DNA from: Saccoglossus kowalevskii
Taxonomy: Eukaryota; Hemichordata; Enteropneusta; Harrimaniidae
DNA: 63,005 bases
NCBI RefSeq assembly: GCF_000003605.2
Contig: NW_003112973.1
Span: 125,503-188,507, forward strand
Direction: 5' to 3'
The notes under the pieces were generated by a model. The model had not been told where the DNA came from. It saw only the letters and a list, made by a program, of their open reading frames with translations, and did not search any database. Position 1 is the stretch's first letter. Each line of letters starts with the position of its first letter. This document shows, one piece after another, positions 1 to 14,000 of this stretch. The position numbers were made by a program, and so were the translations under genes.

Positions 1-737
1 GTCTAAAAGTAAATTTACGTCGTCATTACTTTTATGATTCTGTACGTATCTACATTTAATTGCATAAGTTATCAACCACATTACTATAACGTGGTTTAAG
101 GGAACGCACATCAGAAGTGACATCATTGCGACCGGTTACTGGTGGCTGGTGTCATCAAACTCATTGTACTCAAATCAGATTGTTTCATTTAAACTGTTAA
201 TACCTTAAAATAGTTCGACAGCACATGTGACATCGATAATCGGTGAACAACACATAATGCACTTGGACGACGGATGTGCACACGTGCAATTCTCAGCAGG
301 ATGTTATTTAGGTCAGTTTGTTAATTAAAATTGAAGCTTTTGGCCAGACTTTTATAGACTGATTGACACTAATCTGATTGTATTGGTGCGTTAAATGCTT
401 GTAACACAATAAACATCACAATAGGGAAAGGAAAATGTGAGCAGTAATTCCAATCATGATATTAAACACAGCGTGTCACTATCACCTTTTTACCTCGAAA
501 TACCCTTTTGCAAAGATATTCGAAAATCAGAAGCAAATAATAAATGCACTGACGGATTCAGACATTTGGTTACGGTGGGGGGGGGGCTACTCTACTGCTA
601 TTTAATCTTCTTATGACGTGGCCGAGGAGATTTGTTTTCAGCACTGGACGGGGGTGGGGCGTCGTCTGACACACCTTCCCTAAACCTATAGCATAAATGA
701 ATAAAATTTGATGCAATACCGTTTTATTACTCAACAG

Positions 738-1977
738 GACTGCAATAGTGAAGTATAAGTGAGGTACAACCCAATGGACTACTAGAGTGAAGTATAAGTG
801 AGCTACAATTCTATGGACTGCTAGAGTGAAGTAAAAGTGAGGTACAATTCTATGGACTACTAGAGTGAGGAATAAGTGAGGTACAACCCAATGAACTGCT
901 AGAGTGAGGTACAACCCAATGGACTGCTAGAGTGAAGTATAAGTGAGGTACAATTATATGGACTACTAGAGTGAAGTATAAGTGTGGTACAACCCAATGG
1001 ACTGCTAGAGTGAAGTATAAGTGAGGTACAACCCAATGGACTGCTAGAGTAAATTATAAGTGAGGTACAATTCTATGAACTACTAGAGTGAAGTATAAGT
1101 GAGGTACAACCCAATGGACTGCTGGAGTGAAGAATAAGTGAGGTACAATTCCATGAACTACTAGAGTGAAGTATAAGTGAGCTACAATTCTATGGACTAC
1201 TAGAGTGAGAAATAAGTGAGGTACAACGAAATGAACCACTAGAGTGAAATAAAAGTGAGGTACAACGAAATGAACTACTAGAGTGATGGATAAGTGAGGT
1301 ACAACCCAATGGACTGCTATAGTGAAGTATAAGTGAGGTACAACCCAATGGACTGCTAGAGTGAAGTAAAAGTGAGGTACAATTTTATGAACTACTAGAG
1401 TGAAATATAAGTGAGGTACAACCCAATGGACTGCTAGATTGAGGAATAAGTGAGGTACAACCCAATGGACTGCTAGAGCGAAGTATGAATGAGGCATAAT
1501 GCAATGGACTGCTAGAGAGGAATATGTGAGTTACAACCCAATGGACTGTTACAGTGAAGTATAAGTGAGGTACAATTATATGAACTACTAGAGTGAAGTA
1601 TAAGTGAGCTACAATTCTATGGACTACTGGAGTTAGGGATAAGTGAGGTACAACCCAATGGATTGCTAGAGTGAAGAATAGGTGAGGTACAACGAAATGG
1701 ACTGCTAGAGTGAAGAATAAGCGAGGTACAACAAAACGGATTGCTAGAGTGAAGAATATGTGAGGTAATACCCAATGGTCTGCTAAAGTGAGGAATAAGT
1801 AAGTTACAACCCAATGGACTGCTAGAGTGAGGAATAAGTGAGGTACAACCCAATGGACTGCTAGAGTGAAGTATGAATGAGGTACAATGCAATGGACTGC
1901 TAGAGTGAAAATGTGTAAGGTTAAATTCCTATTGATTGCGAGAGTGAAGTATGAGCGAGGTACATTAAAATGAACTA
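738..1977. repeat. 39-bp minisatellite, about 31 copies
   Basis: Tandem unit of about 39 bp (core GAGGTACAACCCAATGGACT then GCTAGAGTGAAGTATAAGT) with scattered substitutions. Because 39 is divisible by three, long minus-strand frames stay open and spell a 13-residue periodic peptide (HLYFTLVVHWVVP-like). Those frames are products of the repeat. The array lies 3' of the beta-type exon 8, in the last intron or flank. Confidence 0.93.
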
Positions 1978-3631
1978 GGATTGACACCGCGTCGAGTTGG
2001 TGCAAGTTTTGTATAAAAACAATATAGTTTACTAGTATTTACAGTCATGGCTTTATGACAAAGTCTGTTTTCAATGTTGTATAGAAGTACAACTTCCCAT
2101 GATACATATTAATGAGATCAATGCAGTCATACAAAACGTGTGACAGAATAAATGTTCAGGCAAAAAAGTATATTTTTGTACCACATTTTACTACAAAATC
2201 GAAACCTGAAATGTAGTTCCACAAAACATTGCTCTTGGTGCATTTCTATATTCTGTCAAAATTTAGTAAAATCTTATTAAAACTCATGGATTCATTTTAT
2301 TTCTATATTTTCATTAAAACTGTGTATTTGCTGGATAGAATATCAATGGTTTCAATTACCACCTTGTCCCCTGCGTATTAATAAACTGATCCAAATATCT
2401 GATTACATTATTATATTATGCTGCATGCTTGTGCCACAGGGGGTATAACTACGGGAACATTGATATACTTTTGGCTTTCTCGACAGCAAAATGTGTAGCA
2501 ATGAATCCCAAGGACCCAATAAAGGTCACATGAAACTGAGATTAATGTGCGCACAAACAGCAATCTGCTAAACAGGCTGACTCCATGATAAGTACTTAGA
2601 CGCTGTAATCTGTCTGCTCTAGTTGTTGATTAGAATTATTGCGGTTTCCAGTGGGTGAAGTACAAGTAGAGCTCCTTAGATTTGAATAAGGCAGCACTAA
2701 ACTAAAATTGAAAAAAAAACTAATGTAGTTTTGATTACATATGTAACAACCTATATGGGATGGGAGTATGAAGCAACGTATTAAATAATGCATTAATTGA
2801 GAAACATAATACATCTATGCAGGGAGCAGCATTCTGCAAAAGCAATATCTGACATTCAGATGGTACAGATGAGATTCCACCGGCCTGACTGTGTAGCTAA
2901 TGTAAACATCGTTCTGATTGAGACCATCAGAATACAAAAAGAATACAAGTTGTTAAAATGCTTCACACGTACACACTACTGATTAATGATAGTTAAATAT
3001 CTGAATAAAATAGCAATGATGTTAAAATTATGAATGCAACTCATAAATGTATTGTAATTAATTCATATATATGGTAACTGCTTTATGGATAATGACCATA
3101 TTATTCTACTTCCAGAGCACTGTACAATTGTATACATACATTTACAAATAAACTTAATTGTAACCACTATCGTTCATGTCATATTAATCTATTCTTAATG
3201 TATCACAACATTGCAATTCCACCCACAATAGGGAGTATAATGATCTTCACGTGGTTTCGGGAATGTTTTCGTGGTCATGTGATTTCACGATTCAGAACAA
3301 ATGTCAAATGTTTTTTCGTTACTGTGAATGATTCGTGTTACAAATCAAATCAAGTTCACAAGAAATAGGGTAGGGGACTGAATGTAGATACAATACAAAG
3401 TCGACAGCTAGGTTGTGAGCCACAATGCTGCATTTATTCAAGACTTTGAGTTAAAAGCATAACACGAAATAATACTATACAATATACCGTAAGCATATTT
3501 GTTGGCGTTTAACCCAAACAATATGGAAATTTGGCATATTTCGTATTTGATAGTGAGCATTGATAAACATACCACATATTATTCGTTGGAAAAATAAATA
3601 CGACAATGTGCGCGCGATTTGAATTAACAGC

Positions 3632-4096
3632 AGACTGCTAATCTAATGTATGGTGAGTGATAATCTGGTATACGATGGATGGTAATCTAGTGTACGGTGG
3701 GTGATAATCTACTTACTGATGAGCGACAATCTAGCGCAGGAAGACTGATAATCTAGCGTACGATGAATGGTAATCTAGTGTACGGTGGGTGATAATCTAC
3801 TTACTGATGAGTTATAATCTAGCGCAGGAAGACTGATAATCTAGTATAGAGTGAGGGATAATCTAGTATATAATAAGTGATAATCTAGTGTACATTGCGT
3901 GATAATCTAGGGTACAGTGAGTTATAATCTAGCGTAGGGTGAGTGATAATCTAGTATAGAGTGAGTGATAATCTAGTGTATGGTGAGTTATAATCTAGCG
4001 TAGGGTGAGTGATAATCTAGTATATGATAAGCGATAATCTAGTGTACATTGCGATGATCTGATAATCTGGGTACAGTGAGTGATAATCTACTTGAT
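3632..4096. repeat. 22-bp GATAATCTAG minisatellite, first array
   Basis: About 20 imperfect copies of a 22-bp unit (GATAATCTAGTGTACGGTGAGT-like core GATAATCTAG). The same unit in the same orientation recurs at 6590-7580. Confidence 0.92.
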
Positions 4097-4925
4097 AACG
4101 CTAGACGTGGATATGGCGAGATGAAGCCTTCTTTCATGGCGACAATCTTGGTCGATTCCATTCCCAAATGTGGATATTCTGGTTACCTGCACATTCAACA
4201 CTTACAGATTCAAATTTACTCAGTACTTTGCTAGACATCTACATTTAAACATTTATTAGTTTTAGATATATTTTGAGTCAATAATTTGGCAAAGCAAATC
4301 GTTTGATGTTAGATAGAAATCCCCACAGCAAATATTTGGGTATTCCACAACAAATACTGTCTAGGAGTACATGTTTCAGTGAGAATTTGAGAGCAAAAGA
4401 ACCCCACACTCAAAATGAAACAGTTATATCAAACGTTCTCTGATTTGATATTATTTAGTAAACAGAGACACACATAGTACTGTTTAAAAGCACCGTCAAC
4501 GGAGCGTGATTAAAAAATGTCTCTGAGATTGACATTGACGATGACAGGCTAGACTAGACGAACCAACACTTCTTAACATCTTTATCGAATGCAAAACTTC
4601 TTGAAATTATCATCATTTTTTTAAATGGATGTCTCACAGAAAACGTGAAACGTTAGGCAGTGAAACTCACTACGGATTTTGTGTACTCCACATACTGTAG
4701 ACATCAACCCGAACAAATGTGCTTTTGCGAGCCGCTATAATATATATGTATTTTTTTCAAACTAGTTTGTATGCAACTAGGTTGAGTATATTGTTATCTG
4801 ATTTTTATCTACTTGGCACTCCTATATTCAGCGGATGATTGGGAGTACGTTGTGTGATGCGGAATAACACATTTACTAAATGAGCCGGCTAGCATCTATT
4901 CTAAACACGTCTAGCTAGTTTTCTG

Positions 4926-5074
4926 TTTAAAGCGGGGGTGTCGTCAGCTGCGCATGTGTCAAACGGCCAAAGCATAATTGTTTACAAACAAGCATCTACC
5001 CATGAGCCTTTGCGTGTTTAGCGTGTGTTGTTATCCTCGCTTGGGACTCGATTCCCGCGATCGCGAGTGCGCAG
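4926..5074 (+). mobile_element. TTAA-flanked MITE, copy A (right end damaged)
   Basis: Starts TTTAAAGCGGGGGTGTCGTC and shares its interior (ACAAACAAGC, CCCATGAGCCTTTGCG, TTGGGACTCGATTCCCGC) with the reverse complement of copy B at 50180-50345. The outer half of the right inverted repeat is missing after GTGCGCAG. Non-autonomous; no coding capacity. Confidence 0.75.
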
Positions 5075-6589
5075 CAAAAGCGGTTGGGTTACGGCAATGT
5101 TCAAAATTCAGAAATTAAAATATATGGTAGCCGAAAATTGATCAAAAATGCGTGTTTACAATTAGCCCTATGGCAGAAATCATATCTCAAAATTTGGTCA
5201 CATGCTTTTTTCTATCCTTTCTGTTTTGCATATATGTTAACCATTACACAACAATGTGTTAATGATATACTGTGATAATGTTTATGGCAGTTCCCTGATA
5301 ACGTATTATGAAATGATGCAATAAAAATAATCCCGGGGTTCGGGGTGAGATTATTCTCAAAGTCGTTGACGACTTTTGTTTCATACCCGACAAAAAATCC
5401 CCAACTGAGAAATTTCATTCCAGGCCTTTAGGCGTTGGATTGTATTATTTCATAAGTCTTTTCACTGTTGTGCTTTTTCAAAAGAGACTATCGAGGCCAG
5501 TTTCGAGATGTTCGTGATGATGTATTTGTACATATATGACTAATATTAATAATCATTGAAACAATATTCATATTTTTTCATGCTGCGCGCTCGAATAATA
5601 TACAACATACTTCTCGCAATACCACGTGTTATCTCCTGTATTATCCACAAATATCCTATAATTATTCATGTATCATGATTGTTCCATGAGATACAACCCA
5701 TTGGATATTGTGTTTATTCATTGCTATATTCTGGTAATTTCTGACAATTACCAAGGTATAAAAATGCTACCCATGTAAAACTATAAATATGTTGGCTTTC
5801 CAAAAAAAATAGTAAAATCGTTTAGTGGTGGCCGTGAACTGAGTTCAAGAAACAACGTTCGTGTGCAAATGAGAAACGGAACGCGCTAAGAATAATTTGA
5901 CGCGCTCACAGAGGTTACGTTTACATTGTATTAATATGGCGACAAAAAGCTGAGAAATGGATAGATGTCTACCAAAGGTGTCCGTGCATCATCACTAAGT
6001 CAATTTACATGCAGTATGACTGAAGTGCATGGACTGACTAACTGTGATGACTATAATAACACATAGCGTCAGAAAAACTAGCATGAACACCATAAAAACC
6101 TAAATGATCGTCAAGGGGGATATTTTTTATTCAAATTAAAAAGTTATGGGTCTGGTACAAAGCCCTGTTCATCTACAAGAAATGGTTCGAGACACATTTA
6201 CAGGCTGCCATACTTTGAATTTCAAACAATTCGACAAATGTGTATAAATATATATGTTAATGAGGAATCAGCATGAACATGAATAAAAGCAAAATGGCCG
6301 CCAGTCGGCCATTTTTCTCGAATCTTTGTAACAATACGACGTATACCTGTAACATATTTTGCATGATCCCATTCCAAAGTTTGAATTGAATAGTCTTGTT
6401 CATCTCCGATAAACAGTCCCAGAGACGCAAAGTTGAAGGTCATATGTTAATCACCATACATGGTCTTTGATTAAGTTTGAATGTGATCGGTCAAAACGTG
6501 TCTCAGAAATGGCTCCGAAGGACGCACGGACGATAACCAACTACACTAGTTCAATTAATCCGATGTCACACGATCACTTATCGGGAATC

Positions 6590-7580
6590 CTCGATCTACG
6601 ATGAGTGATAATCTAGAGTACGATGAACGATAATCTACTTTACCATGAGTAATGGTCTAGTGTACGACGAGTGATAATGTAGAGTACGATAATCTAGTAT
6701 ACTGAGTGATAATCTACTTTTCAATGAATGATAATCTAGTGTAAGCAGAGTGATAATATAGTGTGCAATGAGTAATTGTCTAGTGTACAAAGAGTGATAA
6801 TCTAGAGCACGATGAGCGATAATACAAGGAGTGACGATCTATTGTATGATGAGTAACAATAGTGTACGATAAGAGATTATCTAGTATACTGAGTGATAAT
6901 CTATTCTACGAAGAGTGATAATCTAGTGTATGATGATTGTTACTATATAGTACTGAGTGATAATCTACTTAACAATGAGTGATAATCTAGTCTACGAAGA
7001 GTGATAATCTAGTGTGTGATGAGCGATAATCTAGAGGACAATGTGTGATGATCTATTGTACGACGAGTGATAATCTAGTGTACGATGAGAGATAATCTAT
7101 AGTATACTGAGTGATAATCTACTTAACAATGAGTGATAATCTAGTCTACAAAGAGTGATAATCTAGTGTGTGATGAGCGATAATCTATAAGACATTGAGT
7201 GATAATCTATCGTACAAAGAGTGATAATGTAGTGTACGATGAGAGATAATCTACTATACTGTGAGTGACAATATACTTTACAATGAGCGATAATCTAGCC
7301 TACGAAGAGTGATAATGTAGTCTACGATGAGCGATAATCTAGATAACATTGATTGATAATCTAGACTACGAAGAGTGACAATGTAGTGTACGATGAGAGA
7401 TAATCATACTGTGAGTGACAATATACTTTACAATGAGCGATTATCTAGACTACGAAGAGTGATAATGTAGTGTACGATAATCTAGTATACTGAGTGATAA
7501 TCTACTTTACAATGAGAAATAGTCCGCTGTACGAAGAGTGATAATGTAGTGTACGATGATCGATAATTCAGTGTGCATAA
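6590..7580. repeat. 22-bp GATAATCTAG minisatellite, second array with higher-order repeat
   Basis: About 44 copies of the same 22-bp unit as at 3632-4096. Groups of seven units recur: the variant with ATACTGAGTGA starts near 6951, 7105, 7256 and 7406, a spacing of 150-154 bp, and neighbouring variant units repeat in the same order. It ends about 200 bases from beta-type exon 8. Confidence 0.92.
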
Positions 7581-7787
7581 TAACATGCAATATCAGGTTC
7601 TACTGCACAATGAATTATCTTCACACAACCATTAAACTCTCCTCTGTGATTACCCCCCACCCCCTCCGCCTCCTGCAACTATTGGGTAAATGTTGACACT
7701 TCTTCATTATTCGTGGTGCTTCTTTAAAATATAAAGGAAAGGGGCATATTACGCAGCAAAACAAGTAAACGACAAAATAATACATAC

Positions 7788-8041
7788 CTGTTCATAAATG
7801 GAATTTGGAATCCTGTGCTGGCAAGTAGCTGGTGGTGGTGGTGCCCTGTTGTTTTCTTTCGTTATTTTCTTCTGTGACTGCCAAAAATTGTAATTGACGA
7901 TGGCGTATTCCAACAAAGCAGCGAAGACGAACGCAAAGCTCGTCACAAGGTAGATATCAATAGCTTTAATGTAAGAGATTCGAGGCAACGAGGCGCGGAC
8001 ACTTGTACTTATTGTTGTCATTGTTAATACAGTTGTAATTC
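7788..8041 (-). CDS. beta-type subunit exon 8 (M2, M3, loop start)
   Basis: 254 nt from acceptor TTTCCAG to donor GTATGT. It encodes [20 protein letters not shown] (M2 and linker), [10 protein letters not shown] plus the rest of M3, and 30 or so cytoplasmic residues with a K/E-rich stretch and four consecutive prolines. It ends in phase 0 after E-Q. A further exon with M4 must follow and is not seen in 1-7787. Confidence 0.95.
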
Positions 8042-11000
8042 CTGGAAAATAATGGACAATTGTTTACAGGTAAGTAAACATATATAAGTATTTACACATT
8101 GTAATGACTGTTAGTAACAGAATGAACCATTCGTCACAAAACTAAAATGCACGCATGAACAATGTTTATTTTTTTTTAAATTTAAGCTACGTTTAAAGAA
8201 GACAGATAAGCAAGAGACACACACAGATTAACGAGAGACGAGAAGAGAACGGATTAGCGTGCAGCCACTGATAGACCTACTTACACATCCGACATTACAC
8301 AGCGGTTTCAGCAGCTAGTCCTCTTTCCTGCCGCGCTTAAACGGTTATTGATTTGGAAAATATATTTTTTTTTACCATATTCGATTTCACGAATGCCATA
8401 ATAAATACTATAAATTATTGTCAATAATAATTAATAAATACAGTTTGAAACAAGATCGTGAAATCGGCCGAGTAGGTCTGAAGAACTAGGTGGAACGGCA
8501 GCTGCTACGCTGATACTACATTTATTAAATGGAAAACGAAAACGAGTCCTTACCGATAGTGGTGCGAGCAGTCTCGACCTGTTTATTCGCCGCCACTAGA
8601 ATCAAGGAACAAAATTTCCATTTTTTACTTTTGTGTTGTCAAAAAATAGTGTGAAGTGCTTGAAATAGGAAAAGGAAATACGAAGAATGCAGTGGACGTG
8701 TAGACATGGCAGGTAAAAGAGGACTAACTTCACCACTTCGACTTTAACCTTTAATAATTGCATGATGATAACCAGGTCAGGGGTCAGAAAGAATCTTAAT
8801 AGCCGAGGGCCACATGTCAATTAGTGCGTAAAAACAATTACGTAATTTTTATTATCGGCGAGGATCTTACAAAAAAGAAAAGAAAAACGATTCCCCTGGT
8901 CATTCGATGAGCATAGAAAATGAAAATTTACCAACACAAGTTATTGTATACCCAATCGTTTGATGTGTCATGATTTAAAACGCTGTATTATTATTTACAT
9001 CGATAATATCGGATTAAACCATCGATGAACACGACGTGTCTGATGCGAGGTCACCGCAGGTTAAACGACTTATTAGTACGTGTTCAGTGAATATGTATTT
9101 AGTGAACCGACTCGAAAGTAGTGGCAGTGCTATTTGCATGTTTAGCAGCACTACTGAAACATTCAATTATATTTTGCTGTTAAAAACAGTATGACTAATT
9201 AAATCGAAAAGGGTAATTTAAGATATCTAATTGAGGTTTCGAGTCCATTCGTTTAGTCTGCCGTTAAAATACTACATAAAAGTAGAAAGCAAGTAACAAT
9301 CCTCATCAGATTGAGCGGTTGTTATGCCTAACCACTGCTACCTTCAACAATATATTTGTTAATGTACATTACGTTTCAATAGATAGTTAAAACTTATTCA
9401 GTGCTTTCTGTGGTTAACTGTGTTTTCTAACTCCAACAAAATGACAATACATACCCTATATGTAATTGACGAAAGACAACTCTGAGTGTATGGTGATCAT
9501 GATATATTATTAGCCGCCCTGTCATATATTCGAAAGAACATGGAACCTTTCTTAATTAAAGATTATAAGTCTTGTTAATCTTTTTTTAATTAACTTGGCA
9601 CAGACGAAACACATAAGCGAACCATACGATATATAATATTATGTAAATTTGAATAGGCAAAACACATTCCTTTGATTGGATTTGACAACAGCAATCGATT
9701 TAATTTAACGTATAAATTAACAATATACATTGTTTTGTTGATTAAACTTTAAACAACATCAAGGTCAGTAAGTTAAAATCAAAATTTAATTACTTTATCA
9801 AATAGTAATATTGACGAAAACATGTCTGATTGTATTTTTTACCAAACATCAATACTGTGTTATATTTAAATAGACAATAATGCATTGAATGTAGTGTTAC
9901 AATTGAATAATGACTAACATAAATATTAATTTAATTTGATGTTGTTTCTGTTTGATTTAGGTTATTATAAATTAATATTGTGTTACCTTGACAAAAAATG
10001 ATAAAACAGTGTTCAGAACATCAGTAAATTTACAAGCGCAATTCTTTTGTTGATTTTGAGTAAACAAACACCTATGTTGTGTTACATTTAAATTGAATTA
10101 AAAGTTAAATATCAATATTGAGTTACATTTAAAATGACAATACATATTCTATTGTTAGTTTAAATTAAACATTAATTAGAATGGAAGTAAACATTGTTTT
10201 TAAAATTTAGGTTAATAAACATTGTTATTGTATTACATTTAAATCGACAAAAAAATGTTTTAAGTTAGGTTCGTCAACGGGTTAACGGGTTCTAAAGTGA
10301 AAAACCATCAATTTGATTTTTTGATATTTTTTACTCAGAGACCTCTTTACCTACTGAAAAGTAAATTTCTTTTCCTAAAGAGTTAAGTGCTTATAATAAT
10401 AGTTTAAATACAACTAGTGTTAGACAGATAATTCAATGAGGTCAAGCTGTGCGATATAAACTGTGTTATAGCGTATTTTAACTCATCTAAATCATCAAAT
10501 GTAACATAACAGCCAGCGAACTAATATACTCGATGACGTCACAGCACACCTAACTCAATGGACTATATTGTGTAGCACATTATTTAAGAACCCCTAAAAC
10601 TAAAAAGTAGCAGTATAAAATATATAATTTATCTATTTTGGATTGACGAATTCTGTGAAAATATCTAGGCATTATTTCAATATGAACATGAACAAATTAA
10701 GAGAGTTTACTCCAATCTCTGCACGCTATAGACACCCGTGTTAATTGTAAATTGGAAATGTTCAGATAAAGAAAAAAACGCTATCGAAACTGTGTCCAAC
10801 CTTTGCTTGATCCACTCTATTACATGTAGTGCTGAATGGAGGGGTGCACATTTTGTTTCAACACTATCATATGCGACACGGCATTGGATGAATGACGTTA
10901 TTTGTGTCTGTTCACATACTAAGGGCACGCAAAATGTAAAGATGAAACAAAGAACAACAATTTCACTAATTTGAAGACCACATGTGGAGGTTCCTACAAA

Positions 11001-14000
11001 TACAGGAGACTTACTGTAAATTACTTAGGCGAACTGAATGAATGGCCCACTAGCAAAAACGATTGGAAGCTCACTGGCATGCAAACACAACATTGTCTTT
11101 AAGTTCATTGTCAGTTAAAGGTCAAGTTTCATTACACCACGAGAGAAAATTAATGGCCTGATTTGCTAATTTGAATAATTATACCTAATTATCGTAGATT
11201 GTTCCAATGGAAGTTAATTGAGCATAACATTCACCATAGTTAAACCGACGCCTACCTAAGGCAGGTACCACTAGAGACTATGCAATCTGTTTATTATGAG
11301 GATCACCGTTCTGCCATCGGGTGGATAATAAAAGAAATATATAGATCAGCGAGCACAATTTACAGCGGTTTGAGAACAGAAGAATTCGACACATGTGCCC
11401 AGTAAGTCATTCACCGTATGTGGTATTTCGTCAAGCAATACTCATTGTGTTGTGCTATACTGTGTTAACAACTCCATATGTATGGTACGAACTTAAATAT
11501 ATCATGTCGGATTGGGATGACGTCAATCAACTAACCAACTGACTATACACATGGAAAACGTTAGCCAAACTGCAAACTAACTTACTGATCAAACACTCAA
11601 ATGCCGAAGCATCACAACCAATCAACTGATAACCTGATGCAACCTACCGATACACATAACCATTTAACTAACCAAACTACTAACTAGCTCGCTACAAACC
11701 AATCAAAAGACCACAGACAAACCTTATGGTTATGCTTATTTATGCCAATTGAAAAGATTAGTAATGTTCGTGCTGTAACTTATTCTGTGTCGAAATTTAA
11801 CCAGTACATATCTTTAATGGCTTGGGTTATGTTGTTTACGTTATGTCTTACTTAATGAAACTCAATGGTGTGTTGTATGGTGAAAATAAAATATACCAGC
11901 AATTCCATTCGCGTGGTACATTAATTATTTATATATTTAAAACTGAATTAGGGGAAATGTCATTATTATATTTGGGTATTAAACTGTCGAATTTTATGCA
12001 TAGTGCACACTCGTAAAAAAACAAATAATAAGTTGAGCGTGGCTGTTCTTATGAGCAAAATACCGTCAATAATGGGTGTAACGCGGTGGTTGTCAATTGA
12101 ACGATACCTTTAAAGGTTACCGACCCCGAAAACACGACTAAGCTTATAACCAGCAGCTTGTTTATATATATATATATATAAAATACCATGTTAAAGACGA
12201 ACTGGTTGGAAATCGCTAACACGTCTTCCTGAAATCGGATTTGTGCTACAGCAAATGGCCCAGTATTACGTAATTACTTGGAGGGAAACTCTCTAAGGGT
12301 GTCCGTACTAATGTTATAAACAAACTAAAGGCCTTCATTGCCATGGCTGAATTATTCTGAGGCACTCCGCTCCACACCACCCCTATTACGTTTACACACG
12401 TTTGAAATTACAATTTCGTAGATCGATCTAATGTGGCGGTTGGTAAAATAAAATATTCAAGTAATATAGTGGAGATATTACGGAATTATGTATCGAGTGG
12501 ACTCTCTTCATTCCTTTTTAATGAACGAAACGCCATCTGATAAGGATCTTTTTAATAATGCGCGGCATATTACGGTGGCGATCAGTGCTCTCAAAATATT
12601 GTTGATGATTACTTTGATTCCATGAAGAGATCAATTATATGTATTACTTTAATAATATAATACTAATTATTGTGGAAATAATGATGATTATCATTGGCCA
12701 TTTTTGGGATGTAAGCGGCCGTCTTACGATTTCGCGATTAATATAATAACAACTTTCATTTTATTACCTGCAATAGTCAGGGAAGAGTTAGTTAGTTTTA
12801 TGGAGGTAACATATACCGTATCTCATTGGAAAACTTGACAAATTGCTTCAAGGAAGCTCATTACGACAATCATTACGCGTACACGTCTTGTCAGGGAAAC
12901 CATTACCATGGAGAGAAAAGGCGTAGAAAACGGCCGAGTGAACAGCTCGCCAAGGCGATCACGGGTGAACTATTAAATTATTATAAACGAAAGGTTATAA
13001 AGCGACGAAAGGTATTACTACAATTTGGTCCAAACTGTAATACTGTTCACCGTCTTGCCATTCCGTTGCAATCTGCTGGATTTTCTTTTTCATGTAAACA
13101 CCCCTCCCCCCGAATTCGGAGTAATGGAATCGTCCGTCATTGCATGCAGTAGATACTCATTTCCTGTATAAACATGTCTGTTGCACTGCTGTCAAATCCT
13201 CAACATTAAATAAACCAAACAACAATAGCACGACACTTTAATAACATCATGATGACGTAAGTGGACCATAAATCTTATATATATATTTTCATGGAGGATG
13301 ATCATATCGTAATCGGGAATAACGAAAACGTGGTCCGGCGCGACATTCAATGTTAGAATTGGCATGGAATTATTATATACCACACTGATCTTGTTATTGA
13401 ATCATTCGCTCATAAATTGTAACGCTGAAAAAAATATACATTGCGTATTGAAAGATCTTTGATTGATACATTCCACAAATCATTTGTTGCTCATTATCGG
13501 TTTATGTACTATTCGTTTTAATTGCAACACTATCTTCTCCCAATATCTTGGAAATATATTGCGAATAATTAAGAGATTACAATCTAATGTGTAAAAGTAC
13601 TTACTACATGAATTAATGGAAAACGGGAATTTTTAAGGGGCTGAAGTAGGGTTATGTTCCACTAATGACATACCAAATGACGAAATGTAATTTATATGGT
13701 ATGATAGGATTTTTCCAATTTATAACGCCTTATGATGACAGTTGCATATTTAAATCTGTTTGTCTAAGGGCTCATTTGGTAATAGCCACGTGTCTGATTT
13801 ACTCGATCAGTTTTTTTGCCTATTCGAATTTCGCCTAACGGTACACAGTGCGCGTATTCCATTGAATAAGCGCCCGGTTGGCTGATAATCAAAACGGAAA
13901 TTCCACTCGTACCGCGAGTAAAGGAAATGGCAAGACTTACCGAGCGCAACTCTGGCTGATGTAGCTTCATGATTAATCCAGAAGGAGACCCATGATAACA

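Larger units (their letters stand above)
1..7787. other. last intron or 3' flank of beta-type gene
   Basis: Apart from the 39-bp and two 22-bp arrays and MITE copy A, I see nothing gene-like. The stretch was searched on the minus strand for an M4 segment (F-P.....F...YW pattern) without success. Whether it is intron or intergenic depends on where that exon lies. Confidence 0.5.
8042..13940 (-). other. beta-type gene intron 7
   Basis: 5.9 kb. It holds the AT-rich degenerate repeats (9640-10270) and the A/C-rich tract (11525-11720). A 108-codon plus-strand frame at 12826-13152 has no recognisable motif. Otherwise nothing seen. Confidence 0.85.

Noticed and set aside
300-480. Hydrophobic minus-strand stretch considered as the missing beta M4 exon
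   Set aside because: It lacks the D-R-x-x-R..FP and F-N..YW pattern, is interrupted by stops, and has no convincing acceptor.
570-2005. Several long minus-strand reading frames with a 13-residue repeat
   Set aside because: They are created by the 39-bp tandem repeat, occur in more than one frame, and have no recognisable protein family.
3632-7580. CRISPR-like regularly spaced repeats
   Set aside because: Units are contiguous 22-bp tandem copies with graded divergence and no unique spacers, in an intron-bearing animal genome.
12826-13152. 108-codon plus-strand frame in intron 7 of the beta-type gene
   Set aside because: No known motif, no repeat or conserved context, composition as in the surrounding intron.
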